From the NCBI GenBank assembly GCA_020632975.1, contig JACKEL010000011.1, forward strand, positions 124,001 to 188,000: a DNA stretch of 64,000 nucleotides, written 5' to 3'. Made by a program: the position numbers and the translations under genes. The notes beneath the pieces were generated by a model that ran no database searches, was not told the DNA's origin, and saw only the letters and a program-made list of their open reading frames with translations. Position 1 is the first letter of the stretch, and every line of letters begins with the position of its first letter. This DNA comes from Myxococcales bacterium (GTDB lineage: Bacteria; Myxococcota_C; UBA6777). Shown here one piece after another: positions 18,328 to 28,538 of the stretch.

Positions 18328-19563
18328 TTAGGCGTTTTCGATCTTGGGGACTTGGAGGCGTTCGTAGGTGGGGAGCTTACCGATCAGGGGACGAGCATAC
18401 TCGATAAAGGCGGGTGTTACGTCGTTATGGGCTTCGTTGATCCAGATATCGGGCATGTGCTGGACTTTGCCACCGATCTTGGAGATATCCGTTTCGAGGA
18501 AGTACTCGATCACATAATCTCCCACGCGGCGCATACAAACCGATCCGCTTTTGCCGAGGCTGCAAGCGAACTGTACGGCTTTTTGTCCAACTTCGCGTGC
18601 TTCGCGCTGATCGACATCCGAGACACATCCAACAAAAGAGCGTTGGAGATAACCAAAAGTATCGCCACGAACGCGTTTGATCTGGAGTTTTTCTGTGATC
18701 AAAGAAACCAAAGTATCTGCAAGCGCCCCTCCTCCAAGGCGAGGGTGACCAAAGGAGTCGCGGGGGACTTCTTGGCCTTGTTGCTCAAAGATCGATACGA
18801 TCATGGGCTTGGGCTTGCCCTTTTCGTCCATCTCGCTCCAGATCCCTTCACTCAAAGCCACGATACATCGGCCATGTTGGTCATAGATACGACGAACATC
18901 ATCGAGAAACTTGTCCACCACAAACTGTTTTTCAGGGACATAAATCAAGTGGGGACCATCATCAGGGTAACGGCGCGCCAACGCAGAAGATGCAGTCAAA
19001 AAGCCCGCACTACGGCCCATAATGACGGCAAGGTACACACCTGGCAACGCACGGTTGTCGAGGTTGACCCCCGCAAAAGCTTGGGCCACAAAACGCGCCG
19101 CCGAACCAAATCCGGGCGTATGGTCGGTCACAGTGAGATCGTTATCGATGGTCTTGGGGATGTGGACCGCACGCATCTCGTACTTGGCTTGCTCTGCGTA
19201 CTCTGAAACGATCTTGACGGTCTCAGAGGAGTCATTGCCACCAATGTAGAAAAAGTAGCGGATATCGTGGGCTTTCATCTGCTCAAAAAGCTTCTGACAA
19301 TAAGCAGCATCGGGCTTATCGCGCGTAGAAAGCAGGGCAGCAGAGGGGGTTTGTGCGATGGCTTCGAGGTTGGCGTGTGTGGTTTGTCGGAGATCCACAA
19401 ACATCCCATCGCGAACACCGCGTACCCCGTGAAGAGCGCCATAAATATTCTTGATTTGTGGATAGCGAACCGCTTCCAAGACAGCACCCACAAGGCTTTG
19501 GTTGATGACAGCCGTGGGTCCGCCCCCTTGTGCAATCACCATATTCCCTTCAAGGATAGACAA
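18328..19563 (-). CDS. PPi-dependent 6-phosphofructokinase
   Basis: 411 aa from TTG 19563, preceded by a strong AAGGAGGT; the longer frame to 19611 lies ahead of this site. PFK motifs: AQGGGPTAVINQSL, YIGGNDSSET, HIPKTIDNDL, GRSAGFLTASSALA. The GGND where ATP-PFKs have GGDG marks the pyrophosphate-using (or promiscuous) long subfamily. It interconverts fructose 6-phosphate and fructose 1,6-bisphosphate with PPi, reversibly, in glycolysis and gluconeogenesis. Single gene; terminator of the convergent operon lies 80 nt away. Confidence 0.93.
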   Translation of the reverse strand: MSILEGNMVIAQGGGPTAVINQSLVGAVLEAVRYPQIKNIYGALHGVRGVRDGMFVDLRQTTHANLEAIAQTPSAALLSTRDKPDAAYCQKLFEQMKAHDIRYFFYIGGNDSSETVKIVSEYAEQAKYEMRAVHIPKTIDNDLTVTDHTPGFGSAARFVAQAFAGVNLDNRALPGVYLAVIMGRSAGFLTASSALARRYPDDGPHLIYVPEKQFVVDKFLDDVRRIYDQHGRCIVALSEGIWSEMDEKGKPKPMIVSIFEQQGQEVPRDSFGHPRLGGGALADTLVSLITEKLQIKRVRGDTFGYLQRSFVGCVSDVDQREAREVGQKAVQFACSLGKSGSVCMRRVGDYVIEYFLETDISKIGGKVQHMPDIWINEAHNDVTPAFIEYARPLIGKLPTYERLQVPKIENA

Positions 19564-19914
19564 GTCGCACCTCCTTAGGTTGAAAGAAGCTGTCGGTTTA
19601 TTCGACAGCATAGATTGAGGGCTTGTATAACGAGTCCTATGTGTGCATCATCACAAAGACGCAAAACGAGACGCAAGTCAGCAAACCAGCGTCATGAGTG
19701 GATGCTTAGTCATCATGGAGGAAACCGGCAGAACAGATAGCAGGGCAGACACGAAAAGACAAGCCTCCCCTGCCTGCACACGGCATCTCTGGCTCGTCTC
19801 TCGCAGAAAAGCCCAGCCAAGCGACATTGCGTCCTGTGCATGTAGAGTTTCCGCCGCTACCTTCAAAGAGAACCCGAGCGATGCGACCCGCATTCGAGTG
19901 AACCGAGGTGTGAG
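19564..19914. other. Divergent intergenic region
   Basis: 351 nt between the PPi-PFK start and the 989-aa gene. Both promoters should be here. I see no clear -35/-10 pair, inverted repeat or RNA gene. Confidence 0.4.
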
Positions 19915-22884
19915 ATGCAAGGTCAGCCCACAAGTCGAAAGACGGGAGCTGTGTGGCGGTCCCCCGAAACGTTACGCACGTTGACTGGCGGACAGTTTTC
20001 AGAAGAACGCAACCAACGCATCGAGATCGATGGGATCCTCCCAGAAGATCAGCTTGTTGTGCAAGCCGCGACAGAGTTATTACGTCTACTCTTTCCCCAA
20101 GAAGAATGGGCCTCTTGGAGCCTTGAGATCGTAGAAGGCCACGATCATCTAGCAGAGGTCCTTCTCGAAGAACAAACCTTGATCGTTGATCGCCTCGCGA
20201 TCCACAATCTCCCGCTCCTCAGTTGGGAACTCTTTGGAGCATGGCTTCAGTACCAACTGAGCGAAGAGTTCGGATGGCTCAAGCCTGAAGAGATCCCGCT
20301 CTTTTCGATGTGGGCCCAACTTCGATGGTTCAGCCAAGAAGGGATACAGTGGCAAGAACAACTCTTCACATCCCTTCGTGAGCTTCCCATCCAGACGGGC
20401 CTTTTGGAACACCTTCTCTGGTCCCTGCTTTCAGAAACCCGCAGCGCTCGACTGCGTATGCGCCTGCAAGGCCCGTGGCCTGACGTCGATCCTTTCTCTC
20501 CTTACCGCAGCCTCGAAGATCGCCTATGGCAAGCCGCAGCCCACGAACTCAGCAACCGCTTGGGTCATGCTCCGCTTTCCCCCGAACAATGGGCAGAACG
20601 ACGCGAACGTCTGCGCAAACTTCGACAACAGTGGGATGTTCGTATGCCCATGTCCTGGGATGCGATCACAAGCCCCCTTTGCAGCACGCTAGCACGCTTT
20701 GTGTACGATGTGCCCTCCTCTTCGAGCAGCACAGATCGACGCCTCAACCTCTTTCGCCTTTGCGTCGAAAAGAGCTTGGATCACGAAGAGTTGGACCTCT
20801 CACCACAAGACTGGCCGCGTCTTTCGCTTTCGGTCCTCGATCCCCAAAGACACCCGCGTATCCACCTTGCGCTCTCTCACTTTTTGGAGATCCACCCGCA
20901 AGGAGACAACGCAGCACTTTGGCCGATCCGCAAAGATGAAAGTCTCCTCGCGCAACTCGCGATCCAAAATCAGCTTAGCGATCAAGACGATCGCTTCTTC
21001 CGCCAAGCGACGCACCTTCAAGCGATCTGGCGCGATATCCTCCATCGCAGCGCGTCCCAAGAGTGGGCAGCGCACTTGTTATTCGATGCACTCGAAAAAC
21101 ACATCGCAACCATCCAACAAGATCAGGATCTCTTCTTTGAGGTCGTTCTTTTCCACGGCCCCGATCCCGATCAAGGTCCTGTCCCTCAAGCCAGCAGCAC
21201 CCAAACGCTTTGTGAGTTGTTGTGGATTCTTTCGCAATCACCACTTGCCGTTCTGCGGCGTTTGTATCCCAAACAACGCGAGCAACAAAGCACAGTCCAC
21301 ATGCGTTGGCCGCTGCTACGCCAGCATCTACGGCGCTTTGTGCACCTAGCTCCCCCGATCTTGCTGCGTCTCCTCGAACAACTCGAAGAAGAGCGCCAGC
21401 AACGCGAACAAGACAGCGCACTTCCCGCACACTTGCACATCGATGCTGATCCCGAGATCCCCCAGCAAGATCTGCACGGCCGGGTACTTCCGCTCTTTTC
21501 ACGCCCTGAACTTCAGCAATATCGTTGGATCGACCTTGAGCGCACCACCAACCTGCGCATCGTGTACTTGGATCGTTATCTTCACCAAAGCAGCGGCCAG
21601 TTGCGCGAACAACGCTTCTTTAGTTCCTTTTTGCTGTTCTTTAAGCAAGCCGAAGATGCCCAAGAAGGCCAATGGAACGAGCTTGCCTTGTGGATCGACA
21701 AAGATCTCGACCTCAACAAAGTCAGCCAAAAGAAAAGCCTGTCCCCGACCATCCGTGGGCTTTTGCTCGAAGATGGTTTGTGGGAACGCACCTACCGCTA
21801 CCAGTTCCTTTCGATGGAGCAGCTTCTACAAAAGCTCCAACCCAACAACCAAGAGTGGCGTCTGCTGTTGGAGATGCTTGCCAGCGAATACCGCCCACTC
21901 CTCGAAGAACGCGTCCAAGAGGTGCTTGCGCTGCAATACTACCTTGGGCGTGAGCGCTACCTTGGCAACCAAACCCTGACAGCCAACCTCGTTGAAGAAC
22001 ACGCTCACCCCTTGTTGCGTCTTTCGGTCGATGAGTTCGAGGGAATCAAACAACAGCTTTCTTCCAACATCGTAGAGATCGGCATCCAACACTTCTTGCA
22101 TACCCAGTTGCAAGACACGCGTTCTTGGTCGAGCGCTCACCAAGCCATCGCGCAACAGGTGAGCCAGTACACTTTGCTTCTTCATCTCGCAAGCAACGCA
22201 CTTTTTGTCACGCCGCTTCCTTCGCAAAGCGCGCAAAAGTGGTGTTGGGAGGCCCTTCAACAATGGGCAGAACACCAGGAAGACTGGGAGCCCACGCCCC
22301 TCGACCCACAACACTGGATTCAAGACAACGCCAACTTGATCAAACGCCTCGAACGCGTCCACCCCACGCGTGCTGTTGAGTTTGTAGGCTTTTTCTTACA
22401 ACAGATCCACCACAACCACCGCATCATCCAAAGAATCGTGCAGCAACCCCTCGAAGAACAAGGGGAACAAGCGATCTTTAAACCCATCCCGACCTCCCAA
22501 GATCATCCATCGCGACGTCGGGAGATGGTGCCTTACCTATGCGATCCAGACGGTCATCTCTTCCCTTTGATGCTGATCCAACTGTTTGGACATATCCCCA
22601 AATCACTGTTGCATAAGACCCTTGATTCCGACGAAAAGTTACAAGTCTCTCTCAGCAAAGCAAGTCAGCTTTTGGCCCAAAGCCAAGACGAAGAAGACAA
22701 TACGTACCAAACCCTCGTCGATGTGCTTGAGGAGCGCCAAGCGCGTCAAGCGACGCACCAAGCCGAAGGCAGCACCGCGCAAGACGGCATCGACGCACAA
22801 GGCAACCCACCCGCAGAAGAACGCCCCACCAAAGAAGGGGTCCACGCACACAGCGAAGTCCAAGAAAGCAGCCAATCCTCTTGA
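19915..22884 (+). CDS. Large hypothetical protein (989 aa)
   Basis: ATG 19915, with GAGG 6 nt upstream. Soluble, no signal peptide or membrane span. It is rich in Leu, Gln, Glu, Arg and Trp and looks helical throughout (for example LLRLLFPQEEWASWSLEIVE, RPLLEERVQEVLALQYYLG). The last 80 residues are a polar, probably disordered tail (QATHQAEGSTAQDGIDA). I recognise no catalytic motif. The regular helical texture suggests a scaffold or HEAT/TPR-like protein. Followed 102 nt later by the AidB-like gene on the same strand, but with its own ribosome site. Confidence 0.7.
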   Translation: MQGQPTSRKTGAVWRSPETLRTLTGGQFSEERNQRIEIDGILPEDQLVVQAATELLRLLFPQEEWASWSLEIVEGHDHLAEVLLEEQTLIVDRLAIHNLPLLSWELFGAWLQYQLSEEFGWLKPEEIPLFSMWAQLRWFSQEGIQWQEQLFTSLRELPIQTGLLEHLLWSLLSETRSARLRMRLQGPWPDVDPFSPYRSLEDRLWQAAAHELSNRLGHAPLSPEQWAERRERLRKLRQQWDVRMPMSWDAITSPLCSTLARFVYDVPSSSSSTDRRLNLFRLCVEKSLDHEELDLSPQDWPRLSLSVLDPQRHPRIHLALSHFLEIHPQGDNAALWPIRKDESLLAQLAIQNQLSDQDDRFFRQATHLQAIWRDILHRSASQEWAAHLLFDALEKHIATIQQDQDLFFEVVLFHGPDPDQGPVPQASSTQTLCELLWILSQSPLAVLRRLYPKQREQQSTVHMRWPLLRQHLRRFVHLAPPILLRLLEQLEEERQQREQDSALPAHLHIDADPEIPQQDLHGRVLPLFSRPELQQYRWIDLERTTNLRIVYLDRYLHQSSGQLREQRFFSSFLLFFKQAEDAQEGQWNELALWIDKDLDLNKVSQKKSLSPTIRGLLLEDGLWERTYRYQFLSMEQLLQKLQPNNQEWRLLLEMLASEYRPLLEERVQEVLALQYYLGRERYLGNQTLTANLVEEHAHPLLRLSVDEFEGIKQQLSSNIVEIGIQHFLHTQLQDTRSWSSAHQAIAQQVSQYTLLLHLASNALFVTPLPSQSAQKWCWEALQQWAEHQEDWEPTPLDPQHWIQDNANLIKRLERVHPTRAVEFVGFFLQQIHHNHRIIQRIVQQPLEEQGEQAIFKPIPTSQDHPSRRREMVPYLCDPDGHLFPLMLIQLFGHIPKSLLHKTLDSDEKLQVSLSKASQLLAQSQDEEDNTYQTLVDVLEERQARQATHQAEGSTAQDGIDAQGNPPAEERPTKEGVHAHSEVQESSQSS

Positions 22885-22986
22885 CTTGTTCCCCTCACAG
22901 CAAGGCGTTCTTTGCCATGAGCCAACCTGTCTTGTGAAAACCATAGGTTTTCTTTCTGCCCAGCATCCCCTAAAGGAGTTCTTTTT

Positions 22987-24723
22987 ATGGTTGCATTTGA
23001 GACCCCAAGTGTAAATGCCGCTGGCCGCTCAGCGTTGCGCGACTGGAAGAACAACGAGTCCACCAACTTTTTCCAAGATGACATGTTTCTCCCCCTCTTG
23101 CTTCGGTCATTGTGGGGCGACGAGCTTTTGGAAAAGAACCTTCCGCGCTTGCGCAAAGCAGGCGAAAGCTTCGCATCCATCGATGAAGCCGTGCAAAGCG
23201 CAGATCACCGCGACAACCTACCTCGCTTGGAACGCTTTTCGAGCATCGGGGATCGCATCGAGCAAGTGATCTTTCACCCCGCCTATCGGGAAGTTGGGCG
23301 TTCGATCTATGGCTCTGGGATGATGTCTGTGTACGAAGAGCCAAGCCAAAACCTCTTGGCTTTGACGCTGTTCTATCTTTCCGCACAAAATGGCGAAGCA
23401 GGCCACAACTGCCCTGTGGCTTGCACCGCAGGCATCGTCAAAGTGCTTCAAAAAGTCGCAACAGGCGAACTCGCAGAGCGCTATCTCCCCCGACTCTTGG
23501 ACCCCAATTACGATCAGTGTTTTACAGGCGCGCAGTTTTTGACAGAGATCCAAGGTGGCTCAGACGTCGGTGCCAACGGGACCACCGCCACTCCCCACGA
23601 AAGCCGCGAAGGTCTGTGGTGGATCAATGGCGAAAAGTGGTTCTGTTCCAACGTCAATGCTGAGTTGATCTTGATGACCGCTCGCGTCCCCGATCAAGGC
23701 GATGGCACCAAAGGTTTGGGACTCTTCCTTGTCCCACGAAACCTCGAAGATGGCCAACTCAACGGCATCTACGTTCGACGCCTCAAAGAAAAACTTGGAA
23801 CGCGTGCGATGGCTTCGGGTGAGTGCGACTTCCGCCAAGCACTCGCTTATCAGATCGGGCCGACCCAAGAAGGCTTTCACAATGTGATGCGCCATGTGAT
23901 CAACACATCACGTTTGTACAATGCGATGGGCGTCGCAGGAAATGCCCGTCGTGCCTTCGGGATCGCTTGGAACTATGCACAACATCGCCAAGCCTTTGGA
24001 CAGCCGATCCAACGCTTTCCTTTGGTGCAAGATCTCCTGGCCCGCATGAAGACCGATATCTGGGCGATGATGGCAGGTAGCGCGCACCTGATCAACTTGC
24101 AAGACAAAGCTGAGTCGGGCAGCCTCGATCAAGAAGAGACCGCCTTTTTGCGCATGGGTCTCAACCTCAACAAGTTCCGTTCTGCGGTGCTCGCCCATGA
24201 AGTGATCTTGCAATCCATCGAACTCCTCGGTGGCAACGGTGCCATCGAGTCCTTCTCAGCGCTTCCCCGATTGCTGCGCGACAATGTGGTGTATGAAAAC
24301 TGGGAAGGCACCCACAATGTGTTGATCGCCCAAGTCCAACGCGATATCAGCCGTTTTCAGGTGCATACACCCTTCTTTGCGTGGATCGACAAGCAGTGGG
24401 ATCGCCTGCCCCAAGAGCATCCCTTGCGTGCAGCAGGACACCAAGCCACAAAAGAACTCCAAACACACATCCAACAATTGCTCGATCTTGACCCCATGGA
24501 ATCGAGTCTCTACTTCCGCCCAGCTTTGGAACGAACGACCGATCTCTATTATGCTGCGGCTTTGTGCCAACCGCTCATTGACGCACAAGAAAGACAAGAC
24601 AACAATAGCGCTTTGGTGGATGATGCGATGCAACTTTTCTTTGCGCGTCGTATACAGCGTCTTGATGCTTTTGCGATCCCACAATACAACAAACTTGTAC
24701 AGCGGCTCGCTGGCCATCTTTGA
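22987..24723 (+). CDS. Acyl-CoA dehydrogenase, AidB-like
   Basis: 578 aa, ATG 22987 with AAAGGAG 8 nt upstream. FAD-containing acyl-CoA dehydrogenase fold: FTGAQFLTEIQGGSDVGAN (as in AidB, TEKQGGSDV), WWINGEKWFCSN, GLGLFLVPRN, RQAFGQPIQRFPLVQDLL, and ELLGGNGAIESFSALPRLLR followed by YENWEGTHNVLIAQVQRD, the WEG region near the active site. About 150 residues more at the C-terminus than short-chain enzymes. AidB-type proteins are linked to alkylation damage but true substrates are unclear; a fatty acyl-CoA role is equally possible. Confidence 0.88.
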   Translation: MVAFETPSVNAAGRSALRDWKNNESTNFFQDDMFLPLLLRSLWGDELLEKNLPRLRKAGESFASIDEAVQSADHRDNLPRLERFSSIGDRIEQVIFHPAYREVGRSIYGSGMMSVYEEPSQNLLALTLFYLSAQNGEAGHNCPVACTAGIVKVLQKVATGELAERYLPRLLDPNYDQCFTGAQFLTEIQGGSDVGANGTTATPHESREGLWWINGEKWFCSNVNAELILMTARVPDQGDGTKGLGLFLVPRNLEDGQLNGIYVRRLKEKLGTRAMASGECDFRQALAYQIGPTQEGFHNVMRHVINTSRLYNAMGVAGNARRAFGIAWNYAQHRQAFGQPIQRFPLVQDLLARMKTDIWAMMAGSAHLINLQDKAESGSLDQEETAFLRMGLNLNKFRSAVLAHEVILQSIELLGGNGAIESFSALPRLLRDNVVYENWEGTHNVLIAQVQRDISRFQVHTPFFAWIDKQWDRLPQEHPLRAAGHQATKELQTHIQQLLDLDPMESSLYFRPALERTTDLYYAAALCQPLIDAQERQDNNSALVDDAMQLFFARRIQRLDAFAIPQYNKLVQRLAGHL

Positions 24724-24789
24724 TCCACACAACTCAAGCATCTTTTTTTTCGGCTCGCTTTCGTTTCGCGAACGCTACAGGAAAACATC

Positions 24790-25380
24790 ATGGCTGAATT
24801 GATCCTCACGCTCAAAGGTCAGATCCTTAAGCGACATACGCTCTCCAAAGAAGAAACCACCATCGGTCGCGATGTCGTCAACGACTTTTGCATCGACAAC
24901 CCCGGGGTCTCGCGTTTTCAAGCCCGCGTCGTCAAACACGAAGGACACTTCTTCCTTCTTGATGAAGGCAGCAGCAACGGCACCTTCGTCAATGGAAAAC
25001 GCATCACGCAGCTCCAACTCAACGATGCCGACGAGATCCAACTCGCCAAGTACAAAATCATCTTTTCCCAACACACCTCAAGCGACGAAGATGGCAACAA
25101 TGCTGCGATGCCCAACTTTCTCGCATCTACCGAAAGCACGATGCTTTACAGCGACAACGATCTCAAAAAGATGATCGACGATGAAAGCAGCCAACGCGCA
25201 GCAACCCGCGATCTCCCCATGGCGGGCTTTTCCCACGAACAACAGATGGCGATGATGCAAGCTCAAGCTGCTGCACCACGCAAACCCTCCAACAAAAAGA
25301 ACAATTCGATGGCACTGATGATCATCATCGCTATCGTGTGCTTTGGCCTGGGCTTTGCGCTGATCCTGTTGCTTCTGTAA
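24790..25380 (+). CDS. FHA-domain protein with C-terminal membrane anchor
   Basis: 196 aa. An FHA phosphothreonine-binding domain spans about residues 4-92: TTIGRDVVNDFCIDNPGVSR (the G-R and S-R loops), FLLDEGSSNGTFVNGKRI (N-G-T-x-V-N-G). A polar, Met/Gln-rich linker follows, with a Lys/Asn stretch, and then a C-terminal hydrophobic helix (LMIIIAIVCFGLGFALILLL). The tail anchor would hold the domain on the cytoplasmic face of the membrane. A partner for one of the window's Ser/Thr kinases is a reasonable guess. Confidence 0.9.
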   Translation: MAELILTLKGQILKRHTLSKEETTIGRDVVNDFCIDNPGVSRFQARVVKHEGHFFLLDEGSSNGTFVNGKRITQLQLNDADEIQLAKYKIIFSQHTSSDEDGNNAAMPNFLASTESTMLYSDNDLKKMIDDESSQRAATRDLPMAGFSHEQQMAMMQAQAAAPRKPSNKKNNSMALMIIIAIVCFGLGFALILLLL

Positions 25381-25486
25381 TCCCCGTCTATCCGCCTTTA
25401 CAGATACACACTCGCGTATCTATCCTCTCCCAGAAAACGATGTTTCCCAGAAACGGACATCCCCCTCCCCCACTGCATATATCCCC

Positions 25487-26782
25487 TTAGTTCGGGATCT
25501 TTGTCCCGTCAGGGATCACGGCTTTCCGTGGCAAGATCACCAAACCATCGCGGATATAATACGTCCCATTTGGATCATCGCGGTTGGGAAGCCCCAAGGC
25601 TCCTTCGATCACGACGTTCTTTCCGATGCGCACATCTTTGTCGATGATGCAGTTGCGCAAGACGCTATTTTCGCCGACACCAAGGGCTGGTTTGTCTGAG
25701 GGCGCGCTGTTCTTGTCCTCGTAACGTGTGGCCCCAAAGAGGATCGCATGATCCAAGACCGCACCACTACGCACCACCAAGCGTTGCCCGAGCACAGACC
25801 GCGTGATCCGACAGCCTGGATCGAGTTGCACACCGTCTGCCAACAAAGCCCGTTCAAGACGAGCACCTTGGATCTTGGCAGGAGGAATCGAACGAACCCT
25901 TGTGAAAAAGGGCGAGTCTTCGGGGAAAAAGTCAAAGCCTGGAACGAGATCGCACATCTCCAAGTTGGCTTGGTAATAAGAACGAATCGTCCCGATATCA
26001 CGCCAGTATCCCTCAAAAGGATACGCCAACATGCTGTACTGGCCCAATGCTTCGGGCAAGATCTCTTTCCCAAAGTCATTGTGTGGTTTGATATTGAGCA
26101 GTTTTTCCAAGACAGAAAGCTCGAAAACATAGATACCCATCGACGCAAGAAAGGGGCGTTCGGGTGGGATATGGATCGAGCCAAAGTTGCCAGAGACACG
26201 CAAAGAGTCGATCAGTGCGGGTTCTTTGGGCTTTTCCACAAAGCGCACGATGTTCAATTGCTCATCGACCTGCAAGACCCCAAATCCCGTGACATCTTCT
26301 TCTCCCACAGGCAACACAGAGACCGTGATATCGGCCTTGCGGTCCATATGGAACTGGATCATCTGACGATAATCCATGCGATACAGGTGGTCCCCACTCA
26401 AGATCACCACACGCTCTGCTTTTTCGCGCTGCGCCACTTGGTAGATGTACCAAAAGTTTTGGCGCACAGCGTCCGCCGTGCCTTGGTACCAATAAGGGTT
26501 GGTAGGCGTCAGCGTCGCCGCTAGAACCTCGACGACACCGCGCAAAAAGTGCGGCATCGAGTAGGTACGCGAGATGTGTTGGTTGAGTGAACCCGAATTA
26601 AACTGTGTAAGAATAAAGATATGATAAAGATCAGAGTTTAGGCAGTTCGAGATCGGAATATCGATAAGACGAAACTTTCCCCCAATGGGGACCGCGGGCT
26701 TAGAGCGCTCGCCCGTGAGTGGAAAAAGTCGCGTGCCAGCCCCACCACCCAAGATCACAGCAACCGAACGCTGAGAGGACAT
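25487..26782 (-). CDS. glgC: Glucose-1-phosphate adenylyltransferase
   Basis: 431 aa. Start taken as the second of two adjacent ATGs (26782) because AGGAGG lies 4 nt before it and only 1 nt before the first. Nucleotidyltransferase motifs: VILGGGAGTRLFPLTGERSK, PAVPIGGKFRLIDIPISNC, YYQGTADAVRQN-like segment, and VVILSGDHLYRMDY. The C-terminal left-handed beta-helix is present (GAVLDHAILFGA, NSVLRNCIIDKDVRIGKN). It makes ADP-glucose for glycogen or starch-like polymer synthesis, usually under allosteric control. No other glg gene is adjacent. Confidence 0.95.
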   Translation of the reverse strand: MSSQRSVAVILGGGAGTRLFPLTGERSKPAVPIGGKFRLIDIPISNCLNSDLYHIFILTQFNSGSLNQHISRTYSMPHFLRGVVEVLAATLTPTNPYWYQGTADAVRQNFWYIYQVAQREKAERVVILSGDHLYRMDYRQMIQFHMDRKADITVSVLPVGEEDVTGFGVLQVDEQLNIVRFVEKPKEPALIDSLRVSGNFGSIHIPPERPFLASMGIYVFELSVLEKLLNIKPHNDFGKEILPEALGQYSMLAYPFEGYWRDIGTIRSYYQANLEMCDLVPGFDFFPEDSPFFTRVRSIPPAKIQGARLERALLADGVQLDPGCRITRSVLGQRLVVRSGAVLDHAILFGATRYEDKNSAPSDKPALGVGENSVLRNCIIDKDVRIGKNVVIEGALGLPNRDDPNGTYYIRDGLVILPRKAVIPDGTKIPN

Positions 26783-27097
26783 CATCCCTCCTCAAAATGC
26801 ACAAGGAACCAAACCAAAAGAAGCCAACATCATTAGAGAGCGGGCATGATCATAGCTTGCGTCCCTTGATGTGGCAAGTTGCCTTCTTTTGTGTTGTGGA
26901 GAAACATGCAGCAAAGGGCACACAGACGCTGTTGCAAGACAGGTCGGTTAATGATAAGGTGCCCCACACCAAGTCGCAAAGGTCATCGAGGGGTCGGGCC
27001 CGAGAAGCCTATTTCCCTCTTTTTGCAGAGATGGTTGAGATGTTTTTCTCCTTCCACGGAAGATTCTCTATATCTTCTTCTTTTGGAGGTTTATTGG
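26783..27097. other. Divergent intergenic region (glgC / 27098 gene)
   Basis: 315 nt holding both upstream regions. The last 20 nt include the GGAGG of the 27098 gene. A run TCTCTATATCTTC near 27065 could be a -10 element; no matching -35 is obvious. No RNA gene seen. Confidence 0.4.
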
Positions 27098-28459
27098 ATG
27101 AGCGAATCAAACAAGCCTAACGAGCAGCTAATCGATTACAGCACCTACGAAGGCTCCTACCAAGAAGGCGAACTACTCGGCGAAGACGGGCAAGCCATCG
27201 ATCTCGACGAACTCAAACAAGCAGAACAACCGCCACGCACACCTCTCCTGATCCAAGGAGCATTTGTGATCTTCTTCGTTGCGTTGGGCGGTTTGATGTA
27301 CTTCGCCTTTCAAAAGACGCCCCCCCAAGCCAAGCCCAAACCTGCGCCACGCGTGGACAAGTTCTACGACAATGTCCTCTCAAGGCTTGTTGATACAAGA
27401 CAAAAAGAGTTCCGCCCCGCACGTGACTGCTGGTCCACGGTCTCTCGCGCACAAGCTGGACGCAAAAAGCTCGACAACGCCGCGTTGTTGAAAGAGTGTC
27501 CTCCCCTTAAAGGCGAAAAGATCGCTTACCAAGGGGCTTGCAAAGATGAGGCTTGCAAAGAGATCAAGCTTCAAAAGTGCGAAGGCGCCAACTGCCAAGA
27601 CATCGAAGGCGTGAGCTATTCGGACTTTTTGTATGCTTTGATGCAGCGCTATGCAGAGGGCTACAACATCTTCTACGCCTACCAAAAGCTGTATGATCCC
27701 GTTCATGAAAAACTCAAAGAACTCCAAAACAGCATGGACGACACCAAAGGCAAAGAAGAACCCCCCGTCCTCAAGGAACTGAAAGAAAAAAGCCAGAAAA
27801 AGCGCAAAGAACTGCGCGGCTTTTTGGATGGAAGCGGCTTCGACAAAAGCAGCCTGACCACCCCTTACTTCTCGCTCCCTGCGGACATCCTGTACGCGCA
27901 GATCATCGCCCAAGTCAAAGAAAATGGCGCTGGTGCTGAAGTCAAAAAAGAAGAAGAACCCAAGCCCAAAAAACGTCGCCGCCGTCGTCGTCGCGCTGCT
28001 AAAAAGACCAAAGCCTCCGCAGCTGCCCAGATGGGCGGAACGCTTTACTTGCGACGTAGCTTCCCAATCAAGGCCGATATCTCGGGCTACAAGACACTTA
28101 CACAATACTTCCGCCTTGAAGACCATGCAGACTCGATTGGTGTGTTGGATTACACCCCCACAGCTTTCCGCTTCTGGCTCCATGACTCGATGCAGTACGA
28201 TCTCAACCTATGCGCCGCACGATACGCAAAAGCGACGGATCAAAAGTTTACTGTTAACATCACGATCTTGAACAAGACGGGCTACCCCAAAGCCGAAGAG
28301 CCCGTCAAAATCGAGCCCGCTGCTTCTGCTGAGATGGGTTCCTGCCTGCAAGAAACCATCCGCAAACGCCTCGTCTTCCGTGGTCTTCCACAAAAAGATG
28401 CAAGCGGACAAGAAAAAACGGAAACTGCTCTTCAATTCAAACTTCAGGTTATCAACTAA
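27098..28459 (+). CDS. Membrane-anchored protein with AgmX-like C-terminus
   Basis: 453 aa from ATG 27098 (GGAGG 9 nt upstream). About 50 acidic cytoplasmic residues are followed by one membrane span (FVIFFVALGGLMYFAF). The periplasmic part has a Pro/Lys linker, several Cys (CPPLKG, ACKDEACKEIKLQKC), a Lys/Glu coiled-coil-like stretch, and a striking Lys/Arg run (KKRRRRRRR). The C-terminal 130 residues end in a beta-rich domain with GSCLQETIRKRLVFRGLP, similar to the AgmX/PglI C-terminal (TonB-like) fold of myxobacteria. That match is inference. Function unknown; possibly envelope or gliding-related. Confidence 0.6.
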   Translation: MSESNKPNEQLIDYSTYEGSYQEGELLGEDGQAIDLDELKQAEQPPRTPLLIQGAFVIFFVALGGLMYFAFQKTPPQAKPKPAPRVDKFYDNVLSRLVDTRQKEFRPARDCWSTVSRAQAGRKKLDNAALLKECPPLKGEKIAYQGACKDEACKEIKLQKCEGANCQDIEGVSYSDFLYALMQRYAEGYNIFYAYQKLYDPVHEKLKELQNSMDDTKGKEEPPVLKELKEKSQKKRKELRGFLDGSGFDKSSLTTPYFSLPADILYAQIIAQVKENGAGAEVKKEEEPKPKKRRRRRRRAAKKTKASAAAQMGGTLYLRRSFPIKADISGYKTLTQYFRLEDHADSIGVLDYTPTAFRFWLHDSMQYDLNLCAARYAKATDQKFTVNITILNKTGYPKAEEPVKIEPAASAEMGSCLQETIRKRLVFRGLPQKDASGQEKTETALQFKLQVIN

Positions 28460-28538
28460 CCCATACCTCGATCCGCCCCACCATACGGCCTTTCAAAGAC
28501 CTTTCCCCTTCTCCTCTCTCACAACACAGACACTTCGC

